From the NCBI GenBank assembly GCA_013365365.1, contig JABVXU010000216.1:1-64000 (forward strand): 64,000 bases of DNA, written 5' to 3'. The notes beneath the pieces are model-generated. The model was not told the DNA's origin and made no database searches. It saw only the letters and a program-made list of their open reading frames with translations. The stretch comes from Cruorifilaria tuberocauda. Its lineage: Eukaryota > Nematoda > Chromadorea > Rhabditida > Onchocercidae. Below, in pieces: positions 53,270 to 64,000 of the stretch; position 1 is the first letter of the stretch; every line of letters begins with the position of its first letter. Made by a program: the position numbers and the translations under genes.

Positions 53270-54490
53270 CGTAAATACCTGTATATAAATATTAAATCAG
53301 AAATTAAACATTTCAAATACAAGTATTTAATTGGAATAATTTTTTTTACTTATCCTTACCTGTAAGTATAAGTATTCAATAGGAAATTAAACACTTCGAT
53401 TATAAGTATTTAATTGGAATTGTAAGTAATAATTTTTCCGTTTATTTGTTGAAAATTTTCTTTCGCTAAACAATTTTTCCGTTATTCCATTTACATTTGC
53501 TATTTATTAGTTAGCAAAATACAAAAATGAAAAGTATGAGGAAAAAGTAAATAAGGAATAAGTAATTATTTACTCATTAGGAGTAAAGTATTAGATGAGA
53601 AATTAAACATTTCAAATTATAAGTATTTAATTGGAACCATTTAGCTATTTAGCTCTATCCCTTTTTCTCCATTTACCTTTACTATTTATTTAATTTACAA
53701 AAGAGTGAAAAAATAAAAGAATAAATAAACTCTGTAAATGTATATATCAAATCAGAAATTAAACACCTCCAAGTATTTAATATAAGTATTTAAATATTAT
53801 TTACCAATTTAAGTAATAATCTTTTTCCATTCACATTTGCCACTTTTTGATTAGCAGCAAAAAAAAAAACGAATAAAAGAGCAAAAGTGAAAAATATAAA
53901 ATATAAATAAATTTTGTAAATATAAATAATCAAATCAGAAATTAAATACCTCTAAGTATTTAATATAAGTATTTAATTATTATTTACAAATTTGAGTAGT
54001 GATTTTTGTTTCATTCACATTCGCCATTTTTTAATTAGTAGCAGAAAATGGATGAAAAACAAACAAATGTAGGACATAAATGAATTCTGTAAATTTAATA
54101 TAAATATTAAATCAAAAATGAAGTATTTCGATTAAAAATTTATTTTCCATCAAATGATTGAAAATTTCCTTTAGCTTTTTGATTAGCAGCAAAATGGAAT
54201 GGAATTTCATTCACAAAAGTGAAAATTATAAAAATCAATAAATTCTATTAATATAAATATTAAATTATAAATTGAACATTTCAATTATAAGTATTTAATT
54301 ATATACAATCCCAAATATTTAATTGTTATTGACGGCTTAGCTTATTCACAGTTTTTACTTGTTTTTTTAAAATAAATTCTATTAATATAAATATTAAATT
54401 ACAAATTAAATATTTCAATTATAAGTATTTAATTATATACAATCCCAAATATTTAATTGTTATTGACGACTTATTCACAGTTTATCTGTT
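53270..54490. repeat. Degenerate satellite-like array
   Basis: The module AAATATTAAATCAGAAATTA followed by ACATTTC and AAGTATTTAATTGGAAT recurs about eight times with spacers of variable length. The last two units (about 54237-54360 and 54365-54482) are nearly identical over more than 100 bp, so the array is still partly homogenised at one end. Confidence 0.8.
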
Positions 54491-54700
54491 TTTTTAAGTT
54501 AATATTTTTCCCTTAGTTTTTTGATTATTTGATAAGTAAACAAAAAAAAAAAGTAAAACTAAAAAACATAAATAAAAAAATTAATTTTCATTTGTTTTCC
54601 GTTTCTTCAACCAGAATACCGGTTTTCATTATTTTTCCCAAACGAAAAAAAAAAAACTTTCTTCCGTTTGATTCACCATCATATGATTGGGAAACAAACC

Positions 54701-54890
54701 TCACACATACACATACACACGCACACACACGCACGCACACACGCACATAACACGCACACACACACGCACACACACACGGACACAGACACGCACACACACA
54801 AACACGCACATACACACGCACATATACACGCACACACACACACGCATACACACACACATACACACACATACACACATACACACATAACAA
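54701..54890. repeat. CA/CG-rich microsatellite, (ACAC[AG]C)n type
   Basis: About 190 bp of CACA interspersed with CACG and CATA. It yields long uninterrupted frames on both strands (His/Thr-rich, and Cys/Val-rich in antisense), which are artefacts of the repeat. Confidence 0.95.
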
Positions 54891-56171
54891 TAGAAGCATA
54901 AAAATTATTTGCCTATCTTACTTATTACTTAATGCTTTCTTTTTAAAAAGTAACAAAGAACGGAAAAGTATTTTTATTGTTTATTTGTTTATTTATTTAT
55001 TATTTTTTCAATAATATTTGAGAATAATTTGAAAAAAAAGAACTTTGGAATCCATACTTTTTCCAGTGGGTTTTCTCGGGGAAAAAAAAAAGTTTTTCTT
55101 TCCTTGTTAATGTATTCATTTTGTAAAAAAAATGATTCAATTGAGAAAATAAATGGATGTAAATTTGAAATTTTAGGGAAAAAATGTAACAATTTCATTA
55201 GTTTGTTTCTTGCATTAATTTTATAAATTAGTATTTAAACAAATGATTGAATTTAAATTTGAATTTAAAAAGCAATAATGATTGCGAATTGCCTTTCTTT
55301 TTCAATTGAACCAATGTTTTTGTTGTTTCAAGCAAATGGTGATAGGAATTAAATTTTAATTTAACTTTTATGGTTGTTTAATGAGAAAAGGTAAGGAAAG
55401 GTGTAAATAATAGGATGAAAGGTAAGTTTTTGTAAGCAAATGATGGTAAAATTAAAATTCGTTTTAAGTTTTAATAATTGTTTAAGCATGGAAAAAGGGA
55501 AATTTTTTATACAAATGATTGTAAGGACTTTATTAAATCTTAATTTAAATTTTACTAGTTCCAGTCAAACAGAGACAAAGGTAAATTGTTTGCTCAAATC
55601 TTCTAAATTTCTATTCTATTTGAAATTTTTTGCTAAAAATTTTTAATTTCAATTCGAGTTGAAAAAAATTTTTTAATTTTAATTTACCATAAATACACAA
55701 TTAAATGGATTTACTGATAAAGAGTATCGTATTTTCATTGTGGAAAGAATAAATATTGGAATTGAAAGGATGAAATTTAAGATATAAAATAATTTGAAAT
55801 GAATTATTGAAGTAATTAATTACTGAAAAAATGTTTTTTTTGCAAAACAAATTTTTGATTGCACAATAATCTGACTAATGAGAAAAAATGAAATATTTTT
55901 TTTTTTTGCCATTATTTCGCCAATTCTTTATTTTCACATCGCATTTGCTTCATTATTAACACTTTCCAATTCTTTTTTCAATTCCAAAGCATACTTTACA
56001 GTTTACTTTACTTCACGGGAAAATCATTTGTCCTCTTCTGTAGTGTATTAGGAAAATTATAAGTAAGACGTAGGTAAACCGACTGAATCCTGTAATAGCA
56101 AAATGATGATAGAGCCTGAAGATATAAGGATTGTTTATGGTGAAATTTTAGTAATTTTATTACTACTACTA

Positions 56172-56273
56172 CTTGAAATTTTAGTAATTTTACTTGTTAA
56201 TTTTGCTAATACTCTTGAAATTTTAATAATTTTACTTGTTAATTTTGCTAATACTCTTGAAATTTTAGTAATT
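56172..56273. repeat. 42-bp tandem repeat
   Basis: CTTGAAATTTTA recurs at 56172, 56214 and 56256. Because 42 is divisible by three, the plus-strand frame stays open and reads as a Leu/Ile-rich repeat, but there is no supporting gene structure. Confidence 0.85.
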
Positions 56274-57200
56274 GAATTAAATAGTAGCCATTCTTAGAAA
56301 TCATGGAAGAATTGAAAACCGATATTATACAACTGATCAAATAATCAAATAATTGTTATAATCAAAAACTGAAAAGAATTTAAATTTTAATTTATTTCTA
56401 AGAAAAGGTTTATCGATTGATATTTTATCGAGTAAAATAGAGGAAAAAGCGATTACAACAGTAATAAATAAATTTACAGTAAGTGAATAAATTAATAATT
56501 AATTAATTAATTAATTGATAATAGATGATAAATAAAAATGATGAATTTGACGATAGCAATAATTAATTTGATAAGTTTAATTGTGATTAACTTAATTTGA
56601 AGTATCTTTTACATTTGCAAATTTAATAGTAATTAAGTTGGCATTTTCAAATTAAATTACATATATATCAATCAATAATTAATTTAACTAATCGATATAA
56701 TCCGATCAAAATAAATTTGATGATTTGATTGTTCTAATGCGAACATTCATTTTGCATTCTCCGCCCTTCAATGTTTAATTGTTTCTAATCTTTTGTCTTA
56801 CATTGTTTTGAAAATTTCTCTCCTACATTTATAAAATTTAATTATTATATATTTATCAGTGCTTTTGCTGATAACTAGTTTATTTATTTTGATTTAGGAA
56901 AAATTAAATTGATAGATAGTTCACTGATTTAATCTTAGCAAATAATTTATTTACAGTTTTTAGTAAATTATTTAAATAACCAATTCTCTTTCGCAGTAAT
57001 TATTTTATTTTATTTTATTTTTTTTTGTAAAGAAAAAGAGCACTATTGATGGATAGCAATATTGATTGATTTTATTTAAGGATACTTTGAAATTGAATTG
57101 TACGATGAAACATTTTGCTATTTCAAATTTAGAAGTAACATTTGTTAAAATTATGAAATTATGCTATTATCGAATGGAAATTTCAAATAATTTTTTAATC

Positions 57201-57209
57201 AATTTACAG
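57201..57209 (+). promoter_or_regulatory. Possible spliced-leader acceptor of the UNC-93-like gene
   Basis: AATTTACAG ends at 57209, about 30 bases upstream of the ATG at 57239. It resembles a nematode 3' splice site with no coding exon seen upstream. Confidence 0.4.
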
Positions 57210-57238
57210 ATTTCAAATATTTTTTTAATGTGAATAAA

Positions 57239-60200
57239 ATGGCGAGTAAATTTTATGACAAAATTAGTTTAAATTCGGAATTATCATGTGTAATTATATT
57301 TGGTATAGCATTTATGTTTGTATTTACTGGTTTTGATACACAAGCTTTTATCACCGAGATAGTTTTGCAATCAATATCAAATGAATATCCCGGTCGAATG
57401 CCAGCACATGCTGGATATTATGGGTAAAGTTGCATTTACTTATTTATCACTTCAATGTTCAAAATTAATTTGATTAAGAAATTTCAATAAGAAAAAACTC
57501 ATTTAGTAGAAATGAGAAATAAAGCAAAAAAATTATAATTACCGAAAAAAAGTTTTCATCAAATTACAAAAATTTATTTCAAAATTTTAAAAGGAAATTA
57601 ATTTGAAATAAAATTTAGATGTGAAATAAAATTTACTATATACTGTATAGCAAACTAATGCAGTAAATAAGTAAAAGAATGATTAATGATTTGATGAATA
57701 TTATTTTTGAATGATTCATTGTTTCCGGTTTATGATACTTCGATGAAATTAATTTAAATTAAATAATAAGTCAATAAAAAAAGTTAACGTTGGGCATATA
57801 ATATTTGATGTTATGAAAAAAATATTATCAAAAATTTTCCCACCTTAATTAATTAATTAATTAATTTAGAAAAAAGATTTAAAAGAAGTTATTGTAATTT
57901 AATCTAACTAAACTACATATTGTAACTTAATTTTTTTTTTGTTTTAGGATGTGTATAACCTATTTTGCTTTTACGTTATCAACGTTTGTTACGCCACTTG
58001 TTGTAAGCTATTTAACAGCTAAATGGACAATGTTCTTAGCAAGCTTATTATATTCAACATTTATGGTTACGTCTATGCTTGTTAACAGTTACGTCTTTTA
58101 CGCTGCATCCGCTTTAATGGGTTTTGCAGCAGCACGTAAGTTAAAGTTTGTAAAATATATTTAAATATTTAATTAAATATATACTATCATTTAATCAGTT
58201 TCACTAGTAATACTATTACTTTATCAATACTTTACTTTAATTAAAAATAAAAAGTTATCAATTTAGTCTTTTATTTTTGCTACTCATTTTTCATTTGAAA
58301 AAATTTGGTAATTGATATTTGCTTTCGTTTTCGTTGTTTTTTTTTCTTTAAAATGATAACGTAATTCACGCAAAACGTGAATTGTAGTTATTTGGACCGG
58401 TCATGGTGTTTACATGAAAGAAATAACAACGGCAGGTAATGAAGCACGAAATAGCGGTCTTCATTGGGGAATCAATTTTATCAGGTTTCAAACCTATCAT
58501 TTCCCTTTTTCAAATGAAAGTGCTAAATTTTATAATTACTAATTTAAAAACAAAAACAAAAAGAAAAAAACAAATCAATTTTTTACATTTAATAGAGAGG
58601 AAATCGGCGCAAAAAGGAAAAACAAAGTTGATCGATAATATATAAAGATTTTCATGATTTCAATCGATTATATTTTATTAAAAATTACACGTAACACGTA
58701 AAAATTACGCATATTGATAATCATGATAATTGCAGTAATTGAAATATGCAGTGCAAAAAAAAAGATCATGAAATGTCAGTTAGAAAGAATTTTGCAATTT
58801 CATCCTTTTTAATTTTATTCAAATTAATTAATTTTTTTATATTGTAAATTATAAGTAATAAGTTATTAATTACCTTAATTAGTTATTAATCACTTACGTA
58901 ATTCATAAAAGTTAATAACGTGAATAATACAAATAATAACGACAAATAATCTGATTGAACATAATTTGCCTTATTATTAAATAACTATAAGTAATGCTAT
59001 ATTAAGAATTATATTTTTTTGGTTCACGTTTTCTTCACGTAAAATCATATCTATCTTTCAGCCTTATATTTGGTGGTATACTTTTGCTTGTGGTACTTAA
59101 TATAAGTGGTGAAACAGAAGTGATATCATTGGAATTGATTAGGTATGATTATCACAAAATTGATAGAAATTTTCAAACTTTGAAAAGAAAAATTGAAGAA
59201 TTGAAAATTTTCCATTAGCTAATTTAAAAGTTGTATTTTAGAAATTGTTTAGAAGCAATAATTTTCCTATCTTTAACTTTTATATTTATTTAAATATAAA
59301 TTTTTTCTTTTTATTTTGATTTTTTTTTTAAAAGAAATAATTCGCTCCAATACAAATTAAATTATTGAAAATACTTTTTGAAAGAGGAATTTCAATTTTC
59401 AAAAAAAAAAATACTTAAAATGGTTGAATTTAATTTTTTTTTTTTGGAATTGATTATCTAATAAAAATGTTCTTAATTTAACATAAGTAAACGAAATATT
59501 TCAATCCGGATTCGAAACGAAATATCCTATTCCGGATCTCTCATGCAGTCCGGAATAAAAATAATTAACAGTTGTTCAAAAATTTCTTTGTAAATTTGTT
59601 TGTATGAATAAATTTCTATAAATTCTCTTATTTTTGATGCCTTATTGATATCCTTACCAGCTAAATGCTAAGCTAATAATCCTAAGTTTCTTTAACAAGC
59701 TAAAATAGATCCAATTTTGGACAAGCTCCTATCATGACAAGATCTTAAAACGATGAATAAAAATTTAAATTATGAAAATTGACAGATATATTTTTGCTGG
59801 ATTATCAACGTTTACAATTTTATCGAATATTCTATTCGCCCTTTTGCCTAATCATTCCAAGCAATCAGTTATGAAACGTGACAGTTTCCTAAAAACCATA
59901 GGTAAATTATTGTAATTCCTATTAAAAAATTTTTACAAATATAAATCATTAGATTAGTTAATTAATTAATTAATTAATTAGTTAACTGATTTAATTAATT
60001 ATTTTTTTTTTGTTTTTTTGCTTTTAATACATATCATTTAGGTTAATTAGTTAAAATAAATTCGATTGTTAAACTTGAAAAGATTTTATTTTAATTACAA
60101 TTAAAATCATTTAAGGTAGATTTTACAAAGATGGAAAAAGCTATAAAAGAATAAATGTAATATACTGTAATACTGTATTACCGATTTTTCAGAATAAATT

Positions 60201-62459
60201 CTAAGTTTTCGATTTTAGATTTTCAATTTCAAATTTTAGGAGCAGAAAAAAAGAGAGGAAACAGTATGAAAATTTCAGGTAAAAGTATAAATTTGTTTTC
60301 CGATACAAAGGTATATCTGTTAGCTGTGTGTTTTATGTTTATGGGTTTATCATTATCATTTTACATAACCATTTATCCTTCATGTTTATCATTTTCAAAA
60401 TCAGTCATCGGTTACGGTAATGAAATTATCGCTTATTATGCATTTATTACTTCAGGATCACAAATTCTTGGTTAGTTATAAGAATTTATTCTATATGATA
60501 TTTGAAAGAATGAAATGAAAAAAAAAATAAGAAATTAGTGCCTTATCAATAGTAATTGATAATGAAAGTGCACTTTTAGGTGAGAAATAAAAATGTAATT
60601 TGAACTTGAATTTGACTTTTTTAAATTATAAATTATAATAAGATGAAATAGAATATAACTTAAAGTTATAATTATAACTTTGAACTTGAATAAGTTTGAA
60701 CTTGAACTGGAAAAGAAAAAACAATAAAATTTCGTCAAATTACGCTTTTTTTTCCTCACTACCAAATTTAAAGATCTTGAGAATTGGGGTCAAAGGACAT
60801 AGGATTATGATTGCTTTAAGAAAAAAAGTAACTACCATTTTTCATATTCGACAATCGTTTGATCATCAAAGTGATATATAGAATTTCGATAAATATCTGA
60901 AAAATAAAATGTGTCATTAAATTACATTTACCTATAATTTACTTATGATTAACTTATGATTAGGATTACTGTGATTTACCTACGATATTCAAAACAGTTT
61001 TTCTATGGAAAAATTAAAACTTTTAAAGCCTTTTAATATTTTTGAGAATGTTTTTTTACAGGTGGATGCTTTATCAGTTACTTAAGTAAACGCATCAACA
61101 ATTTCGGTTATATGCCAACAATGCTAATAGCTCTACCGCTATATCTATTAGCTTTTTTGGGTGTTTGGTTAGCTTTTCCTGAACAGGCCAATTTACGACC
61201 AACAAATGATGCAACCTATTTATCACCAAGGTTACTGTTAACTTGATAAGATTACAAATTTTCCTAATCAATGAATTTTGTACTTTAGAGAAATGATATT
61301 TAGATGATATAATCGAAATGATAAAAAAAGATTGAAAGGATGTTTAAATCTTTCATTTTCTTAAAGCTTTACTTATTTGTTTACTTGTTATAATTTCTAA
61401 AGTATGTTGAAAAAATTTTCTCAAAATTATTCCAGCCTTTTTATTTGGCTCATCATTGGAATGCTTTTATGCATTGGTGATAGCTGCTGGAATACATTAC
61501 GAACCGCAGTCCTTACTAAAATGTATCATCGTGATAGTTCATCACAAATTTTTGCATTAAGTAAATTTTTTCAGGTAAACATTTTATTTTACTTCCCAAA
61601 CTTTTATGATTATTCAACTCAATTTTGTGAAGTATAAGGATATTTTATTTTAAATTATATCGAAAAATTTACTAGCATTCTTCCCTCTGGAGCTACCGTA
61701 TTTGATATACGGTACTTTACCGTATCCCATACTTTATTTAATTTATCAGAATTATTCTAAGGCAATATTATCACGTCATACTCTTTCTTTTGTGTTACAT
61801 TTATTTTCTAATTCAGTGATATAAAAAGAAAAATTTCGAAAAAAGAATATAATAAACGAAAAAAATTGAAATCGAATTGTTCAAGTAGAATCTTTTTTTC
61901 CCGAAGATAATTTTCATGCGAATAATTAATATTTGTTGAATTTTAAATTTTGTTCTAGTAAATTAAATAAGGTATCACTAAAATTATTATTGTATTAATT
62001 AGTATAGTATAGTATCACTATTACTATTATTTCTATAATTCGGATAATTAAATAAGTTATTACTGCAATTATCACTATCTTAAGTAGTATTACTATTATT
62101 ATTATTAAGTACTACTATTATGCATTATTATTATTATTAAATACTACTATTATGCATTACTATTACGTAGTATTACTTAAGTAGTATTACTATTACTATT
62201 ACTATTATTATTGTTATCACTGCAAGAATTTGATGAAATATTTTTTCAGTCAATAACAGCATGTTCATCATTTTTCTATTCATCAATATTGGATTTGCAT
62301 ATTCAAGTGATAATTTTAACTGGTAGCTTAATTGCTGCATCTGTATGTTTTGCTATCGCATGGAAGATACATTTACGGGAAATTAAAATTGCTACCTGTG
62401 CTAAACAGACCAATTCAATTTCAATTATATGTGGAAATAAGAATGTTGAACGTTTCTAA
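57239..62459 (+). CDS. UNC-93-like multi-pass membrane protein (MFS-type fold)
   Basis: Nine exons (57239-57423, 57948-58135, 58388-58484, 59062-59142, 59786-59901, 60240-60470, 61062-61230, 61436-61574, 62250-62459), 471 aa, in phase from ATG to TAA. About ten to twelve hydrophobic segments are visible. Family marks: FTGFDTQAFITEIVLQSI after TM1, AHAGYYGMC at the next helix, ALIWTGHGVYMKE followed by RNSGLHWGINF (the UNC-93 signature region), and IGDSCWNTLRTAVLTKMY with FALSKFFQSITAC near the end. C. elegans UNC-93 is part of a two-pore potassium channel complex in muscle; UNC93A/B relatives are membrane or trafficking proteins. The length fits the shorter UNC93A-like forms and not the long N-terminus of C. 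elegans UNC-93, so true orthology is open. The exon 3 acceptor is unusual (see 58363-58387). Confidence 0.88.
58363..58387 (+). promoter_or_regulatory. Hairpin directly before the exon 3 acceptor of the UNC-93-like gene
   Basis: AATTCACG (58363-58370) pairs with CGTGAATT (58376-58383) around a five-base loop, and the acceptor GTAG follows at 58384-58387. The usual TTTTCAG tract is missing here. It may influence splicing, or it may be chance. Confidence 0.5.
62050..62215. repeat. TTA/ACT-rich simple repeat in the last UNC-93-like intron
   Basis: Interspersed TATTACTATTA units and TTATTATTA runs fill the end of intron 8, stopping about 35 bases before the final exon. Confidence 0.85.
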
Positions 62460-62513
62460 GTTTCTAATCTTTGTCCATTATTGCTTGTTTGCATGACTAT
62501 TTGAAAAAAATCT

Positions 62514-62519
62514 AATAAA
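62514..62519 (+). terminator. Candidate polyadenylation signal of the UNC-93-like gene
   Basis: AATAAA 55 bases past the stop codon (62457-62459), a normal spacing for nematode 3' ends. A second AATAAA follows at 62522. Confidence 0.55.
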
Positions 62520-62529
62520 ACAATAAAAA

Positions 62530-63395
62530 TATATTTGTTCACATGAAAAACAATACTTAAGATAATTATCATATTAATTATTTAATTTGTTAAAAGATAA
62601 TTATCATATTAATAAGTATTTAATTTGTTAATTGTAATTTTAATTAATTAAATTAATGAATAAAAATCTCATTGTGGAAGAGCTTTTCTTAGATACACAA
62701 ACGGTTTTATTGGCTTAAATTGGTTGAAAGTAACTTTTTTTTTTAAGAATGAAATTTGCATAAAAGAGAAGTTTTCATCGATTGTAAAAATTTACAAAAA
62801 ATTTGCATAATTTTCTCAAACTTACCAGTTAAATCATTCAATTAAATCACTGTTTTATTGCCAGATCAGGTTCAGCGACTGGTTGTTTGTTACATTGTTT
62901 CCTCTTTTTTTTTGGTGGTAAGTAATCAGAGTTCAGGTATAATTTTATAGCTAATTAATTAAATGAACCCAATATCTATCTATCTATTTAGCTCAAATAA
63001 ATGTTTAAATTAACTAAACAGATATTTCATTTAATTAAAAAATAAATATATAAGCAAAATTGGTTTACTTTAATGTATTTCAATAATACTTACTTGAGAT
63101 TCTTGAAGTAACTTACGAATTTGAAAAACTCATTAATTCATTAATGATTTTTCTCATTTATCCGAAATGGTTAATTACATGGCATCAAGTAATTTATGTC
63201 TATTTTTTTAAATTGCCCCCTTATAAAGTTTCTGGCATTTTATTAACTTAAAAAAAAACTTTTCTACTGCAAATGCTGTAAGTATGCTTATCAATTTCAT
63301 TCAGGAAAAAAGTATTATCTAAATAATAAATACGATATTAAATATAAATATCATATGGTATAAAGTAAACATTCCGGATAGGTACGAAAAAAAAA
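62530..63395. other. Intergenic region, UNC-93-like gene to last gene
   Basis: About 0.9 kb of AT-rich sequence. A TTTCATTCAG acceptor-like site ends at 63304, 95 bases before the next ATG, and could serve as a trans-splice site. Nothing else was recognised. Confidence 0.45.
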
Positions 63396-63398
63396 AGA

Positions 63399-63936
63399 AT
63401 GTCGGAGGAAACGGTTGATACCGTAGCAGAAGAGGCTAAATCAGCAACGAATAATACAGAAGAACACGATTCATCGACACCGTATCAAATGGAACCTAGT
63501 AGTGGTACACAGTACTCATCTGATGCTTCGTCACCGAATGATGAAATTATTGAGAAGGAAGAAAATTTCGCTTCAGTATACATTTGAAATTTTTTTTTTT
63601 AGAATTATTAATTTACGTGAAATTTCGTTAATTATACGGTATTCCGTAACTACTGCATTTTAACTTATAATTCAGGATAACAAGGATAAACATGAATAAA
63701 TTTGCATAACTGACTAATCAATCAATAATCGATACAATGTATTAAAATAGATGGTTTTTATAGACTCGCAGATATTTACAGAAATTAATTTGATATTTTT
63801 TAACTTTCTTTAATTCAGTGATTAAGAAAATTTGTAATTTTATCAAATTAACAGTAACATTGGTGATCAATAGGTCACATCATTTGCTGGTCATAAATTG
63901 GCCCGTTTAGAAAAAGCCAACCAAACACCCAGAAAT
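63399..63936 (+). CDS. 5' end of an unrecognised gene (partial)
   Basis: Two exons (63399-63575 and 63874-63936) are joined in phase 0 by an intron with a GTATAC donor and an AATAG acceptor; a further GTAATA donor follows at 63937 and the gene continues beyond the window. The first 59 residues are acidic, Ser/Thr-rich and probably disordered (MSEETVDTVAEEAK, SSGTQYSSDASSPNDE). Exon 2 reads VTSFAGHKLARLEKANQTPR, a basic amphipathic segment. There is no signal peptide, so a cytosolic or nuclear protein is likely. I do not recognise the family. Exon 2 is less certain than exon 1. Confidence 0.55.
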
Positions 63937-64000
63937 GTAATAATTCATTTAATTAAATTATAAAAGATAAAAATAAAAAGCAAAAAAGACGAATAATCTC

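Larger units (their letters stand above)
52890..57200. other. Divergent intergenic region with degenerate satellite
   Basis: About 4.3 kb between the small secreted protein gene (-) and the UNC-93-like gene (+). It holds the satellite-like block 53270-54490, the CA-rich microsatellite 54701-54890 and a 42-bp repeat at 56172-56273. No exon was recognised. The long CA-derived frames on both strands are repeat translations. Confidence 0.5.

Noticed and set aside
54588..54901. Several Cys/Val-rich and His/Thr-rich open frames
   Set aside because: All are translations of the CA/CG microsatellite on the two strands.
56103..56297. Leu/Ile-rich plus-strand ORF resembling a membrane peptide
   Set aside because: It is produced by a 42-bp tandem repeat, whose period is a multiple of three.
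1..64000. A novel multi-gene defence, mobile or biosynthetic system
   Set aside because: The genes are independent eukaryotic genes with introns and no shared pathway, and no transposase, integrase, reverse transcriptase or CRISPR-like array was seen on either strand.

Overview
The window is nuclear DNA of a nematode, most likely a clade III (spirurid or filarial-like) parasite. It is very AT-rich. Genes are split by many introns with TTTTCAG-type acceptors, several starts lie just downstream of likely spliced-leader acceptors, and one gene belongs to the nematode transthyretin-like family. I see no bacterial or viral operon, CRISPR array, rRNA or transposase. Species assignment is inference.

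Layout, left to right. 954-4725 (-): a class A neuropeptide GPCR resembling vasopressin/oxytocin and GnRH/AKH receptors, cut by the left edge before TM7, with a possible first exon at 5701-5726. 5.7-14.7 kb: no gene recognised, only AT-rich DNA and small repeats. 14703-20845 (-): a complete cullin-3 gene in 17 exons (786 aa). 20.9-27.4 kb: a divergent intergenic space. 27389-36250 (+): a complete ankyrin-repeat gene of 19 coding exons (1,037 aa) closely resembling the PP6 regulatory ankyrin subunits (ANKRD28/44/52). 38367-40796 (+): a four-exon secreted protein with two Sushi/CCP modules (165 aa). 46829-48861 (-): a three-exon transthyretin-like protein (178 aa). 51913-52881 (-): a three-exon small secreted protein of unknown function (108 aa). 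57239-62459 (+): a nine-exon UNC-93-like membrane protein (471 aa). 63399-63936 (+): the first two exons of an unrecognised gene that runs off the right edge.

Exon models were built by hand. Reading frame and phase were kept through every intron, and each joined protein was compared with remembered family patterns. For cullin-3, the ankyrin gene, the Sushi gene, the transthyretin-like gene and the UNC-93-like gene every junction closes in phase from ATG to stop. The genes do not form a single pathway. Cullin-3 (ubiquitin ligase scaffold) and the PP6-ankyrin subunit are housekeeping regulators. The Sushi, transthyretin-like and small secreted proteins are candidate secretome members. The GPCR and UNC-93-like proteins belong to the neuromuscular or membrane side.

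The most notable observations are a GC-AG intron in the ankyrin gene that is forced by reading frame, three AAG 3' splice sites in cullin-3, a hairpin abutting a weak acceptor in the UNC-93-like gene, the unrecognised small secreted protein, and several local tandem repeats and a degenerate satellite around the secreted-protein genes. I did not find a convincing new multi-gene system.
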